A stretch of 64,000 nucleotides of DNA from Chryseobacterium ginsenosidimutans. Lineage in GTDB: Bacteria > Bacteroidota > Bacteroidia > Flavobacteriales > Weeksellaceae. The notes beneath the pieces were generated by a model. The model was not told the origin of the DNA. It made no database searches and was given only the letters and a program-made list of their open reading frames with translations. The stretch's first letter is position 1. The number at the start of each line of letters is the position of its first letter. A program made the position numbers and the translations under genes. The stretch lies in contig NZ_JANUCO010000001.1 in assembly GCF_024807225.1 (NCBI RefSeq), positions 4,464,001-4,528,000 on the forward strand, given 5' to 3'. Of this stretch, positions 17,796-27,602 are shown in pieces.

Positions 17796-18488
17796 TTAGT
17801 TAACAGATTTACTATCAATTGCAATACCAGGACTCATTGTAGAAGATAAATAAATACTCTTCACATAAGTTCCTTTTGCAGCAGTTGGTTTCATTTTGAT
17901 CAATGTAGAAATTAATTCCTGAGCATTTTCTCTGATTTTATCAGCATCGAAAGATACTTTACCGATACCGGCATGGATGATACCATACTTATCTACTTTG
18001 AAATCAATTTTACCCGCTTTCACTTCAGTTACTGCTTTACCAATTTCCATAGTTACAGTACCCGATTTAGGGTTAGGCATCAAACCTCTTGGTCCTAATA
18101 CTCTACCCAAAGGTCCTAATTTACCCATAACAGCCGGCATAGTAACGATAACGTCAACATCTGTCCAACCGTCTTTTATTTTTTGTAAGTACTCGTCTAG
18201 ACCCACATAATCAGCACCCGCTGCTTTAGCTTCAGCTTCTTTATCCGGAGTTACAAGCGCTAATACTTTAACATCTTTACCAGTTCCGTGAGGAAGAGAT
18301 ACAACACCTCTTACCATTTGGTTTGCTTTTCTTGGATCTACACCCAATCTTACAGCGATATCAACAGAAGCATCAAACTTTGCAGTGTTCACTTCTTTTA
18401 CAAGAGCTGAACCTTCTTCAAGGTTATAAATTCTTCCTTTTTCTACTTTGCTTAAAGCTTCCTTTTGCTTTTTAGTCAATTTTGCCAT
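17796..18488 (-). CDS. rplA: Ribosomal protein uL1
   Basis: 230 residues, usual length. Landmarks are KFDASVDIAVRLGVDPRKANQMVRGVVSLPHGTGK, GPLGRVLGPRGLMPNPKSGTVT and KVDKYGIIHAGIGKVSF, the two-domain L1 fold of the mobile E-site stalk. In other bacteria L1 represses its own operon by binding the rplK leader; nothing here contradicts that. It starts 11 bases after rplK. Confidence 0.97.
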   Translation of the reverse strand: MAKLTKKQKEALSKVEKGRIYNLEEGSALVKEVNTAKFDASVDIAVRLGVDPRKANQMVRGVVSLPHGTGKDVKVLALVTPDKEAEAKAAGADYVGLDEYLQKIKDGWTDVDVIVTMPAVMGKLGPLGRVLGPRGLMPNPKSGTVTMEIGKAVTEVKAGKIDFKVDKYGIIHAGIGKVSFDADKIRENAQELISTLIKMKPTAAKGTYVKSIYLSSTMSPGIAIDSKSVN

Positions 18489-18499
18489 TTCTTTAAGTA

Positions 18500-18946
18500 T
18501 TAAGCGTTAAAAGTTGGTTTAGTTCCTGTTACTCTTAATCCCATAGATCTAGCAGTACCTGCAACCATAGAAACTGCAGAATCCATTGTAAAGCAGTTAA
18601 GGTCAGTCATCTTGTCTTCAGCGATCTTCTGAACCTGAGCCCAAGATACAGCACCTACTTTGTTTCTGTTTGGTTCTCCAGAGCCACCTTTGATTTTAGC
18701 TGCATCCATTAACTGGATTGCTGCAGGAGGAGTTTTAATTACGAATTCAAAAGATTTGTCTTCGTATACTGTAATTACTACAGGTAAAACTTGTCCTGGC
18801 TTATCTTGGGTTCTTCCGTTAAATTGCTTACAAAACTCCATGATGTTCACACCTGCAGAACCCAATGCTGGACCTACTGGTGGAGAAGGGTTAGCTGCGC
18901 CACCTTTCACCTGAAGTTTTACCATTTTAAAGACTTTTTTAGCCAT
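18500..18946 (-). CDS. rplK: Ribosomal protein uL11
   Basis: 148 residues. VKLQVKGGAANPSPPVGPALGSAGVNIMEFCKQFN is the N-terminal thiostrepton-binding domain; the C-terminal rRNA-binding domain ends in TMDSAVSMVAGTARSMGLRVTG. It leads the rplKAJL operon, about 95 bases downstream of a consensus promoter. Confidence 0.97.
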   Translation of the reverse strand: MAKKVFKMVKLQVKGGAANPSPPVGPALGSAGVNIMEFCKQFNGRTQDKPGQVLPVVITVYEDKSFEFVIKTPPAAIQLMDAAKIKGGSGEPNRNKVGAVSWAQVQKIAEDKMTDLNCFTMDSAVSMVAGTARSMGLRVTGTKPTFNA

Positions 18947-19043
18947 TGTTTGTTTTTTAAATTTGAATAATTAATGAGTTTGGAAGCATTTATTATTCAG
19001 TAGGTTACCGCACTCACATAAAGTAAGCCTACTTTTCGGACTG

Positions 19044-19074
19044 CAAAATTATGAAATTATTTTTAATTGACAAA
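19044..19074 (-). promoter_or_regulatory. rplKAJL promoter
   Basis: Minus strand: TTTG (19071-19074), 19 bases, TAATTTTG (19044-19051), an exact match to the Bacteroidota consensus. The leader to the rplK ATG is about 95 bases. Confidence 0.75.
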
Positions 19075-19204
19075 TAGTTAACTCATTAAAATTCAGAAAT
19101 AATATGAAATATTTTTAAATCTGATTGAATAAATGAATAATTAAAGAAAAATCTTTGAGACCTTAAAAATTCAAGGTCTTGATCTTTCTTACACTTTATA
19201 AAAA

Positions 19205-20071
19205 TCAAAAGAACTTGGGAGTCAGTTTTCTTAAAGGGAACACCACTCCTATTCTTAGTTGGTCGTAAGGGAAATATTGTATTCCGTGTTGAAACTGGAG
19301 AAACCAAATTGTTTGATTCTTAGTGCTAAAGTTTAGTTTTGACGCAAAAATCATCGGTCGGTCTCCATAATCTTCCACTCTTTTAATCCAGCCATTATAC
19401 CCTGAAAATGTATTTTCCCAGCTTATATTTTTATGTTTTAAAATTAATTTTACTCCATACATTACGGTATCATCCTGCACATTCTTATTCGGAGTTTGTA
19501 CATCCCATGAGAAAAAACCAAGATCTGAAACAAGCCGCATTTCATCAATAAAAAAATTGTTGATTGTAAATGATTTGCCGATTTCAACATCAAAATAATA
19601 TCCTGCAGTATTAAAAAAACGTCGGTTCTTATAATCACTTCCGGAAGCTGTTTTTAGTGTTGCATTTAAAATTATTGCAGGTTTAGACTTTCCTTCAGAC
19701 AGTAATTTAATTCTTGTCTGTATATAGAAATCACCCGTTGCAGTCCCTTTATTCTTACTCATTCGTCTCCTTAAAAGAATCTCATCTGATACAGAATAAT
19801 GTTCTATAAGCGTTTTCCATACTTTTACAGAAATTCTTTCTTTAATAAGAGGAACTTCGATTTTGGTAAGGTTTGAAATAGTTTCATCACCATATCCAAA
19901 ATAATAATCTCCTGTAATGCTAACTTGTGTAAATTCAGGAATCGTGGCTTCGGTAAATTCAGGAACGGGATTGGCATTGGGACCAAAATAATTGGAAGTA
20001 TGGTGAATAAGATTTTGTGAAAAACACCATTGAAGAAGTAATAAAAAAGATAATATCAAGAGCTTTTTCAT
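19205..20071 (-). CDS. Exported, probably outer-membrane, protein of unknown function
   Basis: 288 residues from the ATG at 20071. A signal peptide (1-18, ending WCFSQ) is followed by aromatic-rich alternating strands (TGDYYFGYGDETI, GYYFDVEIG, WENTFSGYNGW, IWFLQFQHGIQYFPYDQLRIGVVFPL), which suggests a beta-barrel. I recognise no named family. It sits between nusG and rplK, which are usually adjacent, and has its own -7-like element (TATATTTG, minus strand 20116-20123) behind the nusG terminator, so it is not part of the ribosomal operon. Confidence 0.75.
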   Translation of the reverse strand: MKKLLILSFLLLLQWCFSQNLIHHTSNYFGPNANPVPEFTEATIPEFTQVSITGDYYFGYGDETISNLTKIEVPLIKERISVKVWKTLIEHYSVSDEILLRRRMSKNKGTATGDFYIQTRIKLLSEGKSKPAIILNATLKTASGSDYKNRRFFNTAGYYFDVEIGKSFTINNFFIDEMRLVSDLGFFSWDVQTPNKNVQDDTVMYGVKLILKHKNISWENTFSGYNGWIKRVEDYGDRPMIFASKLNFSTKNQTIWFLQFQHGIQYFPYDQLRIGVVFPLRKLTPKFF

Positions 20072-20153
20072 AGTTTTTAGTTTATATAAAAATAAGAAAA
20101 AGCTTACAGATGCTTCAAATATATTTACCCTGCAATTAAAAACTACATAAAGC

Positions 20154-20182
20154 AAAAAGACCAATCATTTCTGACTGGTCTT
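20154..20182 (-). terminator. Intrinsic terminator of secE-nusG
   Basis: Minus-strand stem AAGACCA with TGGTCTT plus inner pairs, loop GAAA-like, then a T-run. It starts about 25 bases after the nusG stop. Confidence 0.8.
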
Positions 20183-20205
20183 TATAATTTTATTTTGAAA
20201 AGTTG

Positions 20206-20748
20206 TTACACTTTTTCTACCTGCATATAGCTAAGCTCCATTGGAGTTTTTCTACCGAAGATAAGAACAGAAACTTCAATTTTCTTTTTATCTTCAAGAA
20301 TTTTTTCAACTGTACCGTTGAATCCGTTGAATGGTCCGTCAATTACTTTAACGTTTTCACCTACAATGTAAGGAATTTCAACGTCACTTGCGAATTCTGA
20401 TAACTCATCCATTCTACCAAGCATTCTGTTCACTTCTGATTTTCTCATCGGAACAGGATCTCCTCCTTTTGTTAAACTTAAAAAAGAAATAACTCCGGGA
20501 ATATTCTTAATAGCGTGAGGAATTTCCCCCATCAGTTCAGCTTCAATCATTAAGTATCCAGGATAGTAAGGTCTTTCTTTAGGAACTTTTTTACCGTTTC
20601 TGATCTGAATAACCTTTTCCATAGGAATAACCACCTGAGTAACGTACTGCTCAAACCCTAAACGTTTGATTTCTGTCTCAATATAGTTTTTCACTTTATT
20701 TTCCTGTCCGCTGATTGCTTTCAGCACATACCATTTCAATTCGCTCAT
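20206..20748 (-). CDS. nusG: Transcription termination/antitermination factor NusG
   Basis: 180 residues. The N-terminal NGN domain starts WYVLKAISGQENKVKNYIETEI, with the polymerase-binding PGYLMIEAEL, and the C-terminal KOW domain reads GENVKVIDGPFNGFNGTVEKIL. NusG binds RNA polymerase and links it to Rho or to ribosomal S10. It follows secE by 21 bases. Confidence 0.97.
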   Translation of the reverse strand: MSELKWYVLKAISGQENKVKNYIETEIKRLGFEQYVTQVVIPMEKVIQIRNGKKVPKERPYYPGYLMIEAELMGEIPHAIKNIPGVISFLSLTKGGDPVPMRKSEVNRMLGRMDELSEFASDVEIPYIVGENVKVIDGPFNGFNGTVEKILEDKKKIEVSVLIFGRKTPMELSYMQVEKV

Positions 20749-20769
20749 TATGGGAAAATACTTTTATTA

Positions 20770-20976
20770 TTAATTGAACAAGTTGATTAGCATTCCTATT
20801 ATGTTGCTGACTGCTTTAGAAAACAACTCGTCAACACCAAACGTAAATAATGCCAGAATTACTGTTGCAATAGTAACTACAATTGTAGAAGACTGCAAAT
20901 CAGACCATTTTGGCCATTCAACTTTATGTCTGAATTCGTTATAAGAACCTTTTAAAAAATTGATTAATGAACTCAT
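20770..20976 (-). CDS. secE: Preprotein translocase subunit SecE
   Basis: 68 residues, the short single-helix SecE type. FLKGSYNEFRHKVEWPKWSDLQSSTIVV is the conserved amphipathic helix, with the typical VEWP motif, followed by one membrane span (about 30-55). It clamps SecY in the inner membrane. An open frame continues upstream into the tRNA; the ATG at 20976, 13 bases after tRNA-Trp, is the sensible start. Confidence 0.93.
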   Translation of the reverse strand: MSSLINFLKGSYNEFRHKVEWPKWSDLQSSTIVVTIATVILALFTFGVDELFSKAVSNIIGMLINLFN

Positions 20977-20989
20977 TATTTTCTTTTTG

Positions 20990-21060
20990 CACGGGCACAA
21001 GGATTCGAACCCTGATCAACGGTGTTGGAGACCGGTATCCTACCATTGGACGATGCCCGT
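20990..21060 (-). tRNA. tRNA-Trp (CCA)
   Basis: 71-base cloverleaf. The acceptor ACGGGCA pairs with TGCCCGT, the D-arm has AATGGTAGGA, the anticodon loop is TCTCCAACA with CCA, and the T-arm has GGGTTCGAATCC. CCA is not encoded at the 3' end. It lies between tuf and secE as in most bacteria. Confidence 0.95.
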
Positions 21061-21066
21061 AGATTA

Positions 21067-21096
21067 AAAGTTCCGTAAGTTTCCTTACGGAACTTT
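21067..21096 (-). terminator. Strong hairpin between tuf and tRNA-Trp
   Basis: A 13-bp perfect stem (AAAGTTCCGTAAG and its complement, GAAA loop on the minus strand) followed by TTTTAATC. It looks like a terminator, but tRNA-Trp, secE and nusG follow at once without an obvious promoter, so it may be a partial terminator or a processing site. Confidence 0.65.
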
Positions 21097-21113
21097 AATT
21101 TATTTTAAGATGA

Positions 21114-22325
21114 TTAGTCTAAGATTTCAGTAACCTGACCTGAACCAACTGTTCTACCTCCTTCTCTGATCGCAAATCTAAGACCTACGTTAAGAGCGAT
21201 TGGTTGTAACAATTCTACAGTGATCTCTAAGTTATCACCAGGCATTACCATTTCTACACCTTCTGGTAAGAAGATCTCACCTGTAACGTCTGTAGTTCTT
21301 ACGTAGAACTGAGGACGGTATTTGTTGTGGAATGGAGTGTGACGTCCACCTTCTTCTTTAGAAAGGATATAAACTGAAGCTTTGAATTTCTTGTGAGGCT
21401 TCACAGAATCTTTCTTAGCGATTACCATACCTCTCTTGATGTCAGTTTTTTCAATACCTCTCAACAATAGACCTACGTTATCTCCAGCTTCACCTCTATC
21501 AAGGATTTTTCTGAACATCTCAACTCCTGTAATAGTAGAAGTTAATTTTTCTTCACCCATACCGATGATATCAACAGGATCACCTGTATTGATAATACCA
21601 GCTTCGATTCTACCAGTTGCAACAGTACCTCTACCTGTAATAGAGAATACGTCTTCGATTGGCATCAAGAATGGCTTATCAGTATCTCTTGGTGGTTGCT
21701 CGATCCAAGTATCAACAGCATCCATTAATTCTTCAACAGATTTGAACCACTTATCTTCTGTGTTAACAGGAGTTGCAGTAGCAGCAGTAAGTGCACCTAA
21801 TGCAGAACCTTGAATAACTGGAGAGTTATCTCCGTCAAAGTCATAAGTAGACAATAAGTCTCTAAGTTCCATTTCAACAAGCTCTAATAATTCAGCATCG
21901 TCTACCATGTCAACTTTGTTCATGAAAACAACAATTCTAGGTACGTTTACCTGACGGCAAAGCAAGATGTGTTCTCTAGTTTGAGGCATTGGTCCGTCAG
22001 TTGCAGCACATACTACGATTGCTCCATCCATTTGAGCAGCACCAGTTACCATGTTTTTTACGTAATCCGCGTGACCTGGACAGTCAACGTGAGCGTAATG
22101 TCTGTTTACAGTTTCATACTCGATGTGAGCAGTATTGATAGTGATTCCTCTTTCTTTTTCTTCTGGAGCAGAGTCAATAGCAGAGAAATCTTTTTTCTCA
22201 GCAAGACCTTTGCTAGCTAATACAGCAGAAATTGCAGCTGTAAGTGTTGTTTTACCATGGTCAACGTGACCAATAGTACCAATGTTCAAGTGTGGTTTGT
22301 TACGATTAAACGTTTCCTTTGCCAT
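21114..22325 (-). CDS. tuf: Translation elongation factor Tu
   Basis: 403 residues. The GTPase motifs are GHVDHGKT (P-loop), DCPGHADYV (switch II) and NKVD. Domains 2 and 3 follow, including GIINTGDPVDIIG and the ending GGRTVGSGQVTEIL. It delivers aminoacyl-tRNA to the ribosome. It heads a tuf / tRNA-Trp / secE / nusG unit. The duplicated tRNA Thr-Tyr-Gly genes that usually precede tuf in this group lie 10 kb away. Confidence 0.97.
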   Translation of the reverse strand: MAKETFNRNKPHLNIGTIGHVDHGKTTLTAAISAVLASKGLAEKKDFSAIDSAPEEKERGITINTAHIEYETVNRHYAHVDCPGHADYVKNMVTGAAQMDGAIVVCAATDGPMPQTREHILLCRQVNVPRIVVFMNKVDMVDDAELLELVEMELRDLLSTYDFDGDNSPVIQGSALGALTAATATPVNTEDKWFKSVEELMDAVDTWIEQPPRDTDKPFLMPIEDVFSITGRGTVATGRIEAGIINTGDPVDIIGMGEEKLTSTITGVEMFRKILDRGEAGDNVGLLLRGIEKTDIKRGMVIAKKDSVKPHKKFKASVYILSKEEGGRHTPFHNKYRPQFYVRTTDVTGEIFLPEGVEMVMPGDNLEITVELLQPIALNVGLRFAIREGGRTVGSGQVTEILD

Positions 22326-22664
22326 GATTTAAATTATTTTATTTATTGTTTTTCAAATTTTCGGTGTGCAAATATAATGAATTTTTAAATACCAAAAACT
22401 TTTTCTTAAAAAAAGTTTCAATATTCATATTCAATGATGTGCAAACATTATACTTCAACGTATTGAGACTGCAAATTTACACATTTTTCTTAATTGAAAA
22501 AATCCTTGTTCTATGTTTTCTGAAAATAAAATCGAATCCTCTTAATAATCAGTACATAAGGGAAAAATAAATATTACTCGTAATCGAAAAGTGTTAAAAA
22601 TTAAAACAATAAATCTAAATCTCATCCGCTCTCGTATATAAAAAACACAACCTAAATAAATATT
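22326..22664. other. Divergent promoter region between tuf and the DUF4394 gene
   Basis: No gene. For tuf, the minus-strand -7 element TATATTTG lies at 22369-22376, about 45 bases from the ATG, with a TTTTTG about 16 bases further up. A second -7-like TAAATTTG lies at 22472-22479, so tandem promoters are possible. On the right side I see no clear consensus element for the DUF4394 gene. Confidence 0.55.
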
Positions 22665-24173
22665 ATGAAAAAACTATTACACCTATCTCTGGCATTATTC
22701 GCATCAGTTATTTTATTCTCCTGTGATGATTCTGATGATATGAATATGGCAGAAAACAATAATAATACCGTACAAGGACCTGATCTTCTGGTTTACGGAA
22801 TTACCAATGCCAATGAACTGGTTGCATTCAATGCTAAAAACCCAACCATGTCGATTTCTAAAACCGCTGTAACAGGAGTTGCTTCAGGTGAAAAACTGAT
22901 GAGCATTGATTTCAGACCTTCTACAGGCGAATTGTATGCTTTATCTAATGCAAGTAAATTGTATATCATTAATACAGCGAGTGCATCTGCAAGAATTGTA
23001 AATTCTACGGCGTTCAGTCCTGCGATATCCGGAACTATTGCATCTATCGATTTTAATCCGACAGTTGACCGCATCCGTTTGGTAAGCAATACAGGGCAAA
23101 ACCTTCGTTTGCATCCGGAAACAGGAGCAACTGCCGCAATGGATACCAATATTTCAGGTTCTGGAACTCCTATGATTTCAGGAATTGCCTACACCAACAG
23201 CAAAGCCGGAGCTGCTTCTACTGTTCTATATGATATTGATATGTCTTCAGGGAAATTATTTAAACAAGATCCTCCCAACAACGGAACATTGGTAGAAGTG
23301 GGAAGTTTGGGAACAACTTTTACAGGACAGGCTGCTTTTGATATTCATCCTGATAACAGTGTGGCATTATTGGCTCTAAATGATAAACTTCATTTATTAG
23401 ACATCAGCAACGGAAAAACAAGTGTGATCGGTTCTCTTCAACATCCTGTCATAGATCTCGCCATTCCGACGGAAGCTGTTGCTTATGCTGTGGATAATTC
23501 AAATAACCTTCAAATATTCAATCCTAACAGTCCGATGCCGGTTTCAAAAACAATTGCAGGATTACAGAGCGGTGAAAATATTTTAGGAATTGATTTTCGT
23601 CCTTTAAACGGACAATTATACGCTTTAGGAAGCTCAAGCAGAATTTATACAATTAATTTAGGAACAGGCGCAGCAACCGCTGTTGGAACTACTCCTTTCA
23701 CAACATTATTATCAGGAACAGATTTCGGATTTGATTTTAATCCAAGTGTCGACAAAATAAGAGTGGTGAGCAACACAGGGCAAAATCTTCGTTTAGATCC
23801 TGTTACCGGAGGAATTACAGCTGTAGATACTACAATTAATCCTGCCGGTGCCATGATAAGCGCTGCAGCTTATACCAATAACTTTGCAGGAACAACCGCT
23901 ACTACTCTATTTGTGATCGATCATAATACGGATAAATTATATCAGCAAAACCCTCCCAATAACGGAACGTTGGTAGAAACAGGTTCTTTAGGAATCAATC
24001 TTACCAATGCCAATGGTTTTGATATCGGAAGCATGAGTCAAAAAGCTTATTTAATGGCTTCTGTAGGTTCAGCTACAAAAATTTATACGGTGAATACCAC
24101 AACAGGAGCGGCAACTTCACTTGCTGATTATCCCAATACTGTAAAAGCTTTCGCAGTGGGACTAGGATTTTAA
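22665..24173 (+). CDS. Lipoprotein with two DUF4394 domains
   Basis: 502 residues. A lipoprotein signal peptide has its lipobox cysteine in VILFSC (residue 20), followed by an acidic linker. Two homologous halves (about 39-260 and 262-500) repeat the same order: a YGITNANELVAFN-type strand, SGEKLMSIDFRP, GELYAL, DFNPTVDRIRLVSNTGQNLRLHPETG, a YTNS stretch and NPPNNGTLVEVGSLG. This is the DUF4394 pattern, a beta-propeller-like module of unknown role. It should sit on the outer or inner membrane facing the periplasm. It is transcribed away from tuf and towards the efflux operon. Confidence 0.9.
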   Translation: MKKLLHLSLALFASVILFSCDDSDDMNMAENNNNTVQGPDLLVYGITNANELVAFNAKNPTMSISKTAVTGVASGEKLMSIDFRPSTGELYALSNASKLYIINTASASARIVNSTAFSPAISGTIASIDFNPTVDRIRLVSNTGQNLRLHPETGATAAMDTNISGSGTPMISGIAYTNSKAGAASTVLYDIDMSSGKLFKQDPPNNGTLVEVGSLGTTFTGQAAFDIHPDNSVALLALNDKLHLLDISNGKTSVIGSLQHPVIDLAIPTEAVAYAVDNSNNLQIFNPNSPMPVSKTIAGLQSGENILGIDFRPLNGQLYALGSSSRIYTINLGTGAATAVGTTPFTTLLSGTDFGFDFNPSVDKIRVVSNTGQNLRLDPVTGGITAVDTTINPAGAMISAAAYTNNFAGTTATTLFVIDHNTDKLYQQNPPNNGTLVETGSLGINLTNANGFDIGSMSQKAYLMASVGSATKIYTVNTTTGAATSLADYPNTVKAFAVGLGF

Positions 24174-24201
24174 ACTCATAATATTTTATTTCAATAATGG
24201 A

Positions 24202-24232
24202 GAAGCGCGGAAAACTTTGTTTTCCGTGCTTC
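24202..24232. terminator. Hairpin between converging genes
   Basis: A 14-bp stem (GAAGC-GCGGAAAAC with one mismatch, TTT loop) lies 29 bases after the DUF4394 stop and 24 bases from the efflux-pump stop on the other strand. T-runs are weak on both sides, so it is a moderate bidirectional terminator candidate. Confidence 0.5.
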
Positions 24233-24256
24233 AATTTAATATAAGATAAAGAATGA

Positions 24257-27200
24257 TTAAATCTGTTGCGATTTTTTGGTTCTGTTGAAGATCCAGAAGA
24301 TGATTGGGAAAATTAATAACGTTAAAACAGTTGCCGTAATTAATCCTCCGATAATCACAATTGCCAATGGTTTCTGAGACTCTGAACCGATCCCTGTTGA
24401 TAACGCAGCAGGCATTAATCCGATGGAAGCCATTAACGCTGTCATAATTACAGGGCGTGTTCTCGATTTTACTCCATTAAAAATAGCTTCATCTAAACCT
24501 AATCCGTCCTTGACATTTTGATGAAATTCCGTTATCAGGATGACTCCATTCTGAATACAGATTCCGAGAAGGGCAATCATTCCGACTCCGGCAGAAATCC
24601 CGAAATTGATTCCCGTTACGTGTAAAGCGATAATTCCGCCAATTAACGCAAAAGGTACATTCGCCAAGACCAAAAGAGAATCTTTCATGTTTCCGAAAAG
24701 GATAAATAAAAGGAAGAAAATCCCTAAAATACTGATCGGAACAACCTGCGTCAATCTTTTTGAAGCTCTCTGCTGATTTTCAAACTGACCAGTCCAACCT
24801 ACAGAATAACCATCCGGAAGATCAATTTTAGCCACCTCTTTTTGCGCATCTGCAATCGTACCTCCCAAATCACGATCACGAATCGAGAATTTAACTCCGA
24901 TATATCTTTTAATATCATCGCGATAAATAAACGCCGCTCCATTATCTTTTTCGATCGTACTGATTTCTTTTAACGGAATTTTCGCTCCGTCCTGCGTAGG
25001 AACCATCAATGCGGCAATATCGTTTTCGTCTTTTCTATACTCCTGAGAATAACGCAGACGAATCGGGAATTTCCTTTCTCCATCGAACATTTCTGAAGCC
25101 GTTTTTCCACCAAAAGCCATTTCCAAAACCGCTTGTGCGTCTGCAGGCATTACTCCGTAAGCTGCCATTTTATCTCTATCCAACACGACACTTACTTCCG
25201 GCTGACCTATATTTTTAATGATTCCTGGATCTTTTACGCCATCTACATTTTTAATCTGCTTTAAAACTTTTTCGGCTAATTTATCCAGCGTTTCGAGATT
25301 GTCCCCATAGATTTTAATCCCATTTTCGGCTTTAAAACCAGCCACCGCTTCCGCCACATTATCGGAAATCGGTTGAGAATAATTAAATGTAATTCCTTGA
25401 TACGTTCTCAGTTTTTTGTCTATTTCTTCAATTAATTCTTCGTAGGTGATCTTTCGTTTCCATTCATTTTTAGGTTTAAGATTGACGGCAAACTGCACAA
25501 ATCCAAATCCGTTCGGGTCGGTTTCCGTCGTTACTTCGCCCTGTTTGAGCCAGAACATCTGTTACTTCCGAGAAGCTCATAATATCTTTCTTCAAAAGAT
25601 CGGCGGTTTTTAATGATTCCTTTAATGATGAACTCATCGGCATTTCTGCAGTGATCCAAAGTGAACCTTCATTTAATTGCGGTAAAAATTCTGTTCCTAA
25701 AAATTTTCCTGAGAATAATGTGATTGTCAAGAACGAAATGGCAACAATTAAACTCATTTTTTTATGTCTAAAAGTATAGTTGAAACCTTTTAACACAATT
25801 CTGTCCCAAAAGTTTACAAACGGATTGTTCTTTTCTTTTACGTTTTTATTTAAAAGGATATGTGAAAGAACAGGAACCAAAGTCAAGGTGAAAATCAAAG
25901 CTCCCATCAATGCAAAACCTAATGTAAATGCCAATGGCGAGAACATTTTACCTTCTACTTTCTGGAATGAGAAAATCGGAATTAATGAAGTAATGATAAT
26001 TAATTTTGAAAAGAAAATAGCTTTTCCTAAACCTGTTCCGGTTTGCTTGATCCAGCCTGCTTTTGCCATTTTATTGAACTTTTCATCGCCGTATTTATGC
26101 GCTTTGTGGTCGAGCATTACAAAAATCCCTTCGACCATGACGACGGCTCCATCGATGATAATCCCAAAATCGACCGCTCCGAGTGAGAGTAAATTCGCAC
26201 TCATTCCTGCCAATTTTAAACATAAAAAAGCAAACAATAAGGACAATGGAATGATGATGGAAACAATTAAAGTTGTTCTCCAGTCCGCCATGAAAATCAA
26301 AACAATTACGGTTACCAGAACGATTCCTTCCAGCAAATTGTGCATTACCGTTTCCGTGGTGAAATCCATCAGATTATCACGGTCGTAGAAAGTGACCATT
26401 TTTACATCTTTCGGAAGTATTTTTTCGTTGAGTTCTTTAATTTTAGCTTTAACACCCACCAAAACTTCACGCGGATTTTCGCCTTTTCTCATCACCACGA
26501 TTCCTTCCACCGTATCTTCCTGATTATTCAAACCTGCCTGTCCCACTCGCGGCATAGAACTTTCGTGAACATCGGCAACGTTTTTAACCAAAACAGGATT
26601 TCCGTTATCATTTTCGATGGTAATATTGCCAATATCTGCGACAGATTTTACCAAACCGATTCCTCGAACGACATAAGCCTGTCCGTTTTTTTCGATAACA
26701 TCACCACCAACATTCAAGTTGCTTTTTGTAACGGCATCATAAACCTGAAGCGGTGTCAGATTATATTTATCCAACGCTCTCGGATCGATACTTAATTCAA
26801 AAACTTTATCCTGACCTCCGAAAACATTGATGTCTGCAACTCCCGGAACACCTCTCAACGCTCGATCGATCACCCAATTCTGAAGGGTTAATAATTCGCG
26901 GGAATCTTTCTTTTTACTCTGTAAAGTATATCGGAAAATCTCTCCGGTTGGTCCGTAAGGCGGCTGAACTTCGGGATCGACTTCATCGGGAAGACTGACT
27001 GTCCGTAATTGATTATTCACCTGATTTCTGGCAAAAGTATCGTCGACTCCATCATCAAAAAGAATTTTAACAATGGAAAGTCCAAACATCGTGGTACTTC
27101 TCACACTGGTTTTCTTCTGAACCGGACTCATTGCCAATTCGATGGGAGTCGTTACAAAACGTTCTACTTCTTCTGCGCTTCGCCCATTCCATTGGGTAAT

Positions 27201-27356
27201 GATGACAATCTGGGTATTCGTAACGTCGGGAAAGGCTTCAATAGGCATATTTTTGAAACTTATAAATCCCGCGACCGCCAAAATAGCCACCCAAATAAAG
27301 GTAAATGCTTTATTTTTTAACGAAAAAGCAATTATATTTTTAATGAATTTATTCAT
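24257..27356 (-). CDS. RND heavy-metal efflux pump, CusA/CzcA family, frame disrupted at 25522-25524
   Basis: After repair about 1032 residues, full RND size with twelve membrane spans expected. AVDFGIIIDGAVVMVE in the fourth span is the heavy-metal-efflux (HME) signature with its proton-relay aspartates. The two periplasmic loops contain PDEVDPEVQPPYGPTGEI and PNGFGFVQFAVNLKPK. It pumps mono- or divalent metal ions out through the adaptor and outer-membrane channel encoded upstream. The frame breaks at minus-strand GACGGAAACCGACC; removing one A gives SNDGTDPNGFGFVQF. The metal cannot be read with confidence. A 246-base gap with a dispersed repeat separates it from the adaptor gene. Confidence 0.93.
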
Positions 27357-27450
27357 GATGAATTTTTTGTGACCTAAAAAAGTCGTTGAAAGAAATTTTT
27401 AATTCTTCTTATTTTAAAAGCAAAGATTTTTCTAATAATTAAATTTTCGA

Positions 27451-27520
27451 TTGTCATCCTGAGCGCGCAGCAGTCGAAGGATCTTCATCAACAAGGCTTT
27501 GAGAACTTCAGCCTGACAAC
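27451..27520 (+). repeat. MITE-like dispersed repeat between adaptor and pump genes
   Basis: About 70 bases with roughly inverted ends (TTGTCATCCTGA at the left, TCAGCCTGACAA at the right, 10 of 12 pairs). The left half (GTCATCCTGAGCGCG, then CAGTCGAAGGATCT) recurs inverted at 30141-30174 with one or two changes. No coding capacity. Confidence 0.75.
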
Positions 27521-27602
27521 AGCATTTAAAACAATTTAATTTGAAAGAAATAGTCTTTACTTTTTTAAAAGCTTAATGAAATTTTATTGGTTTAAAATAA
27601 AA

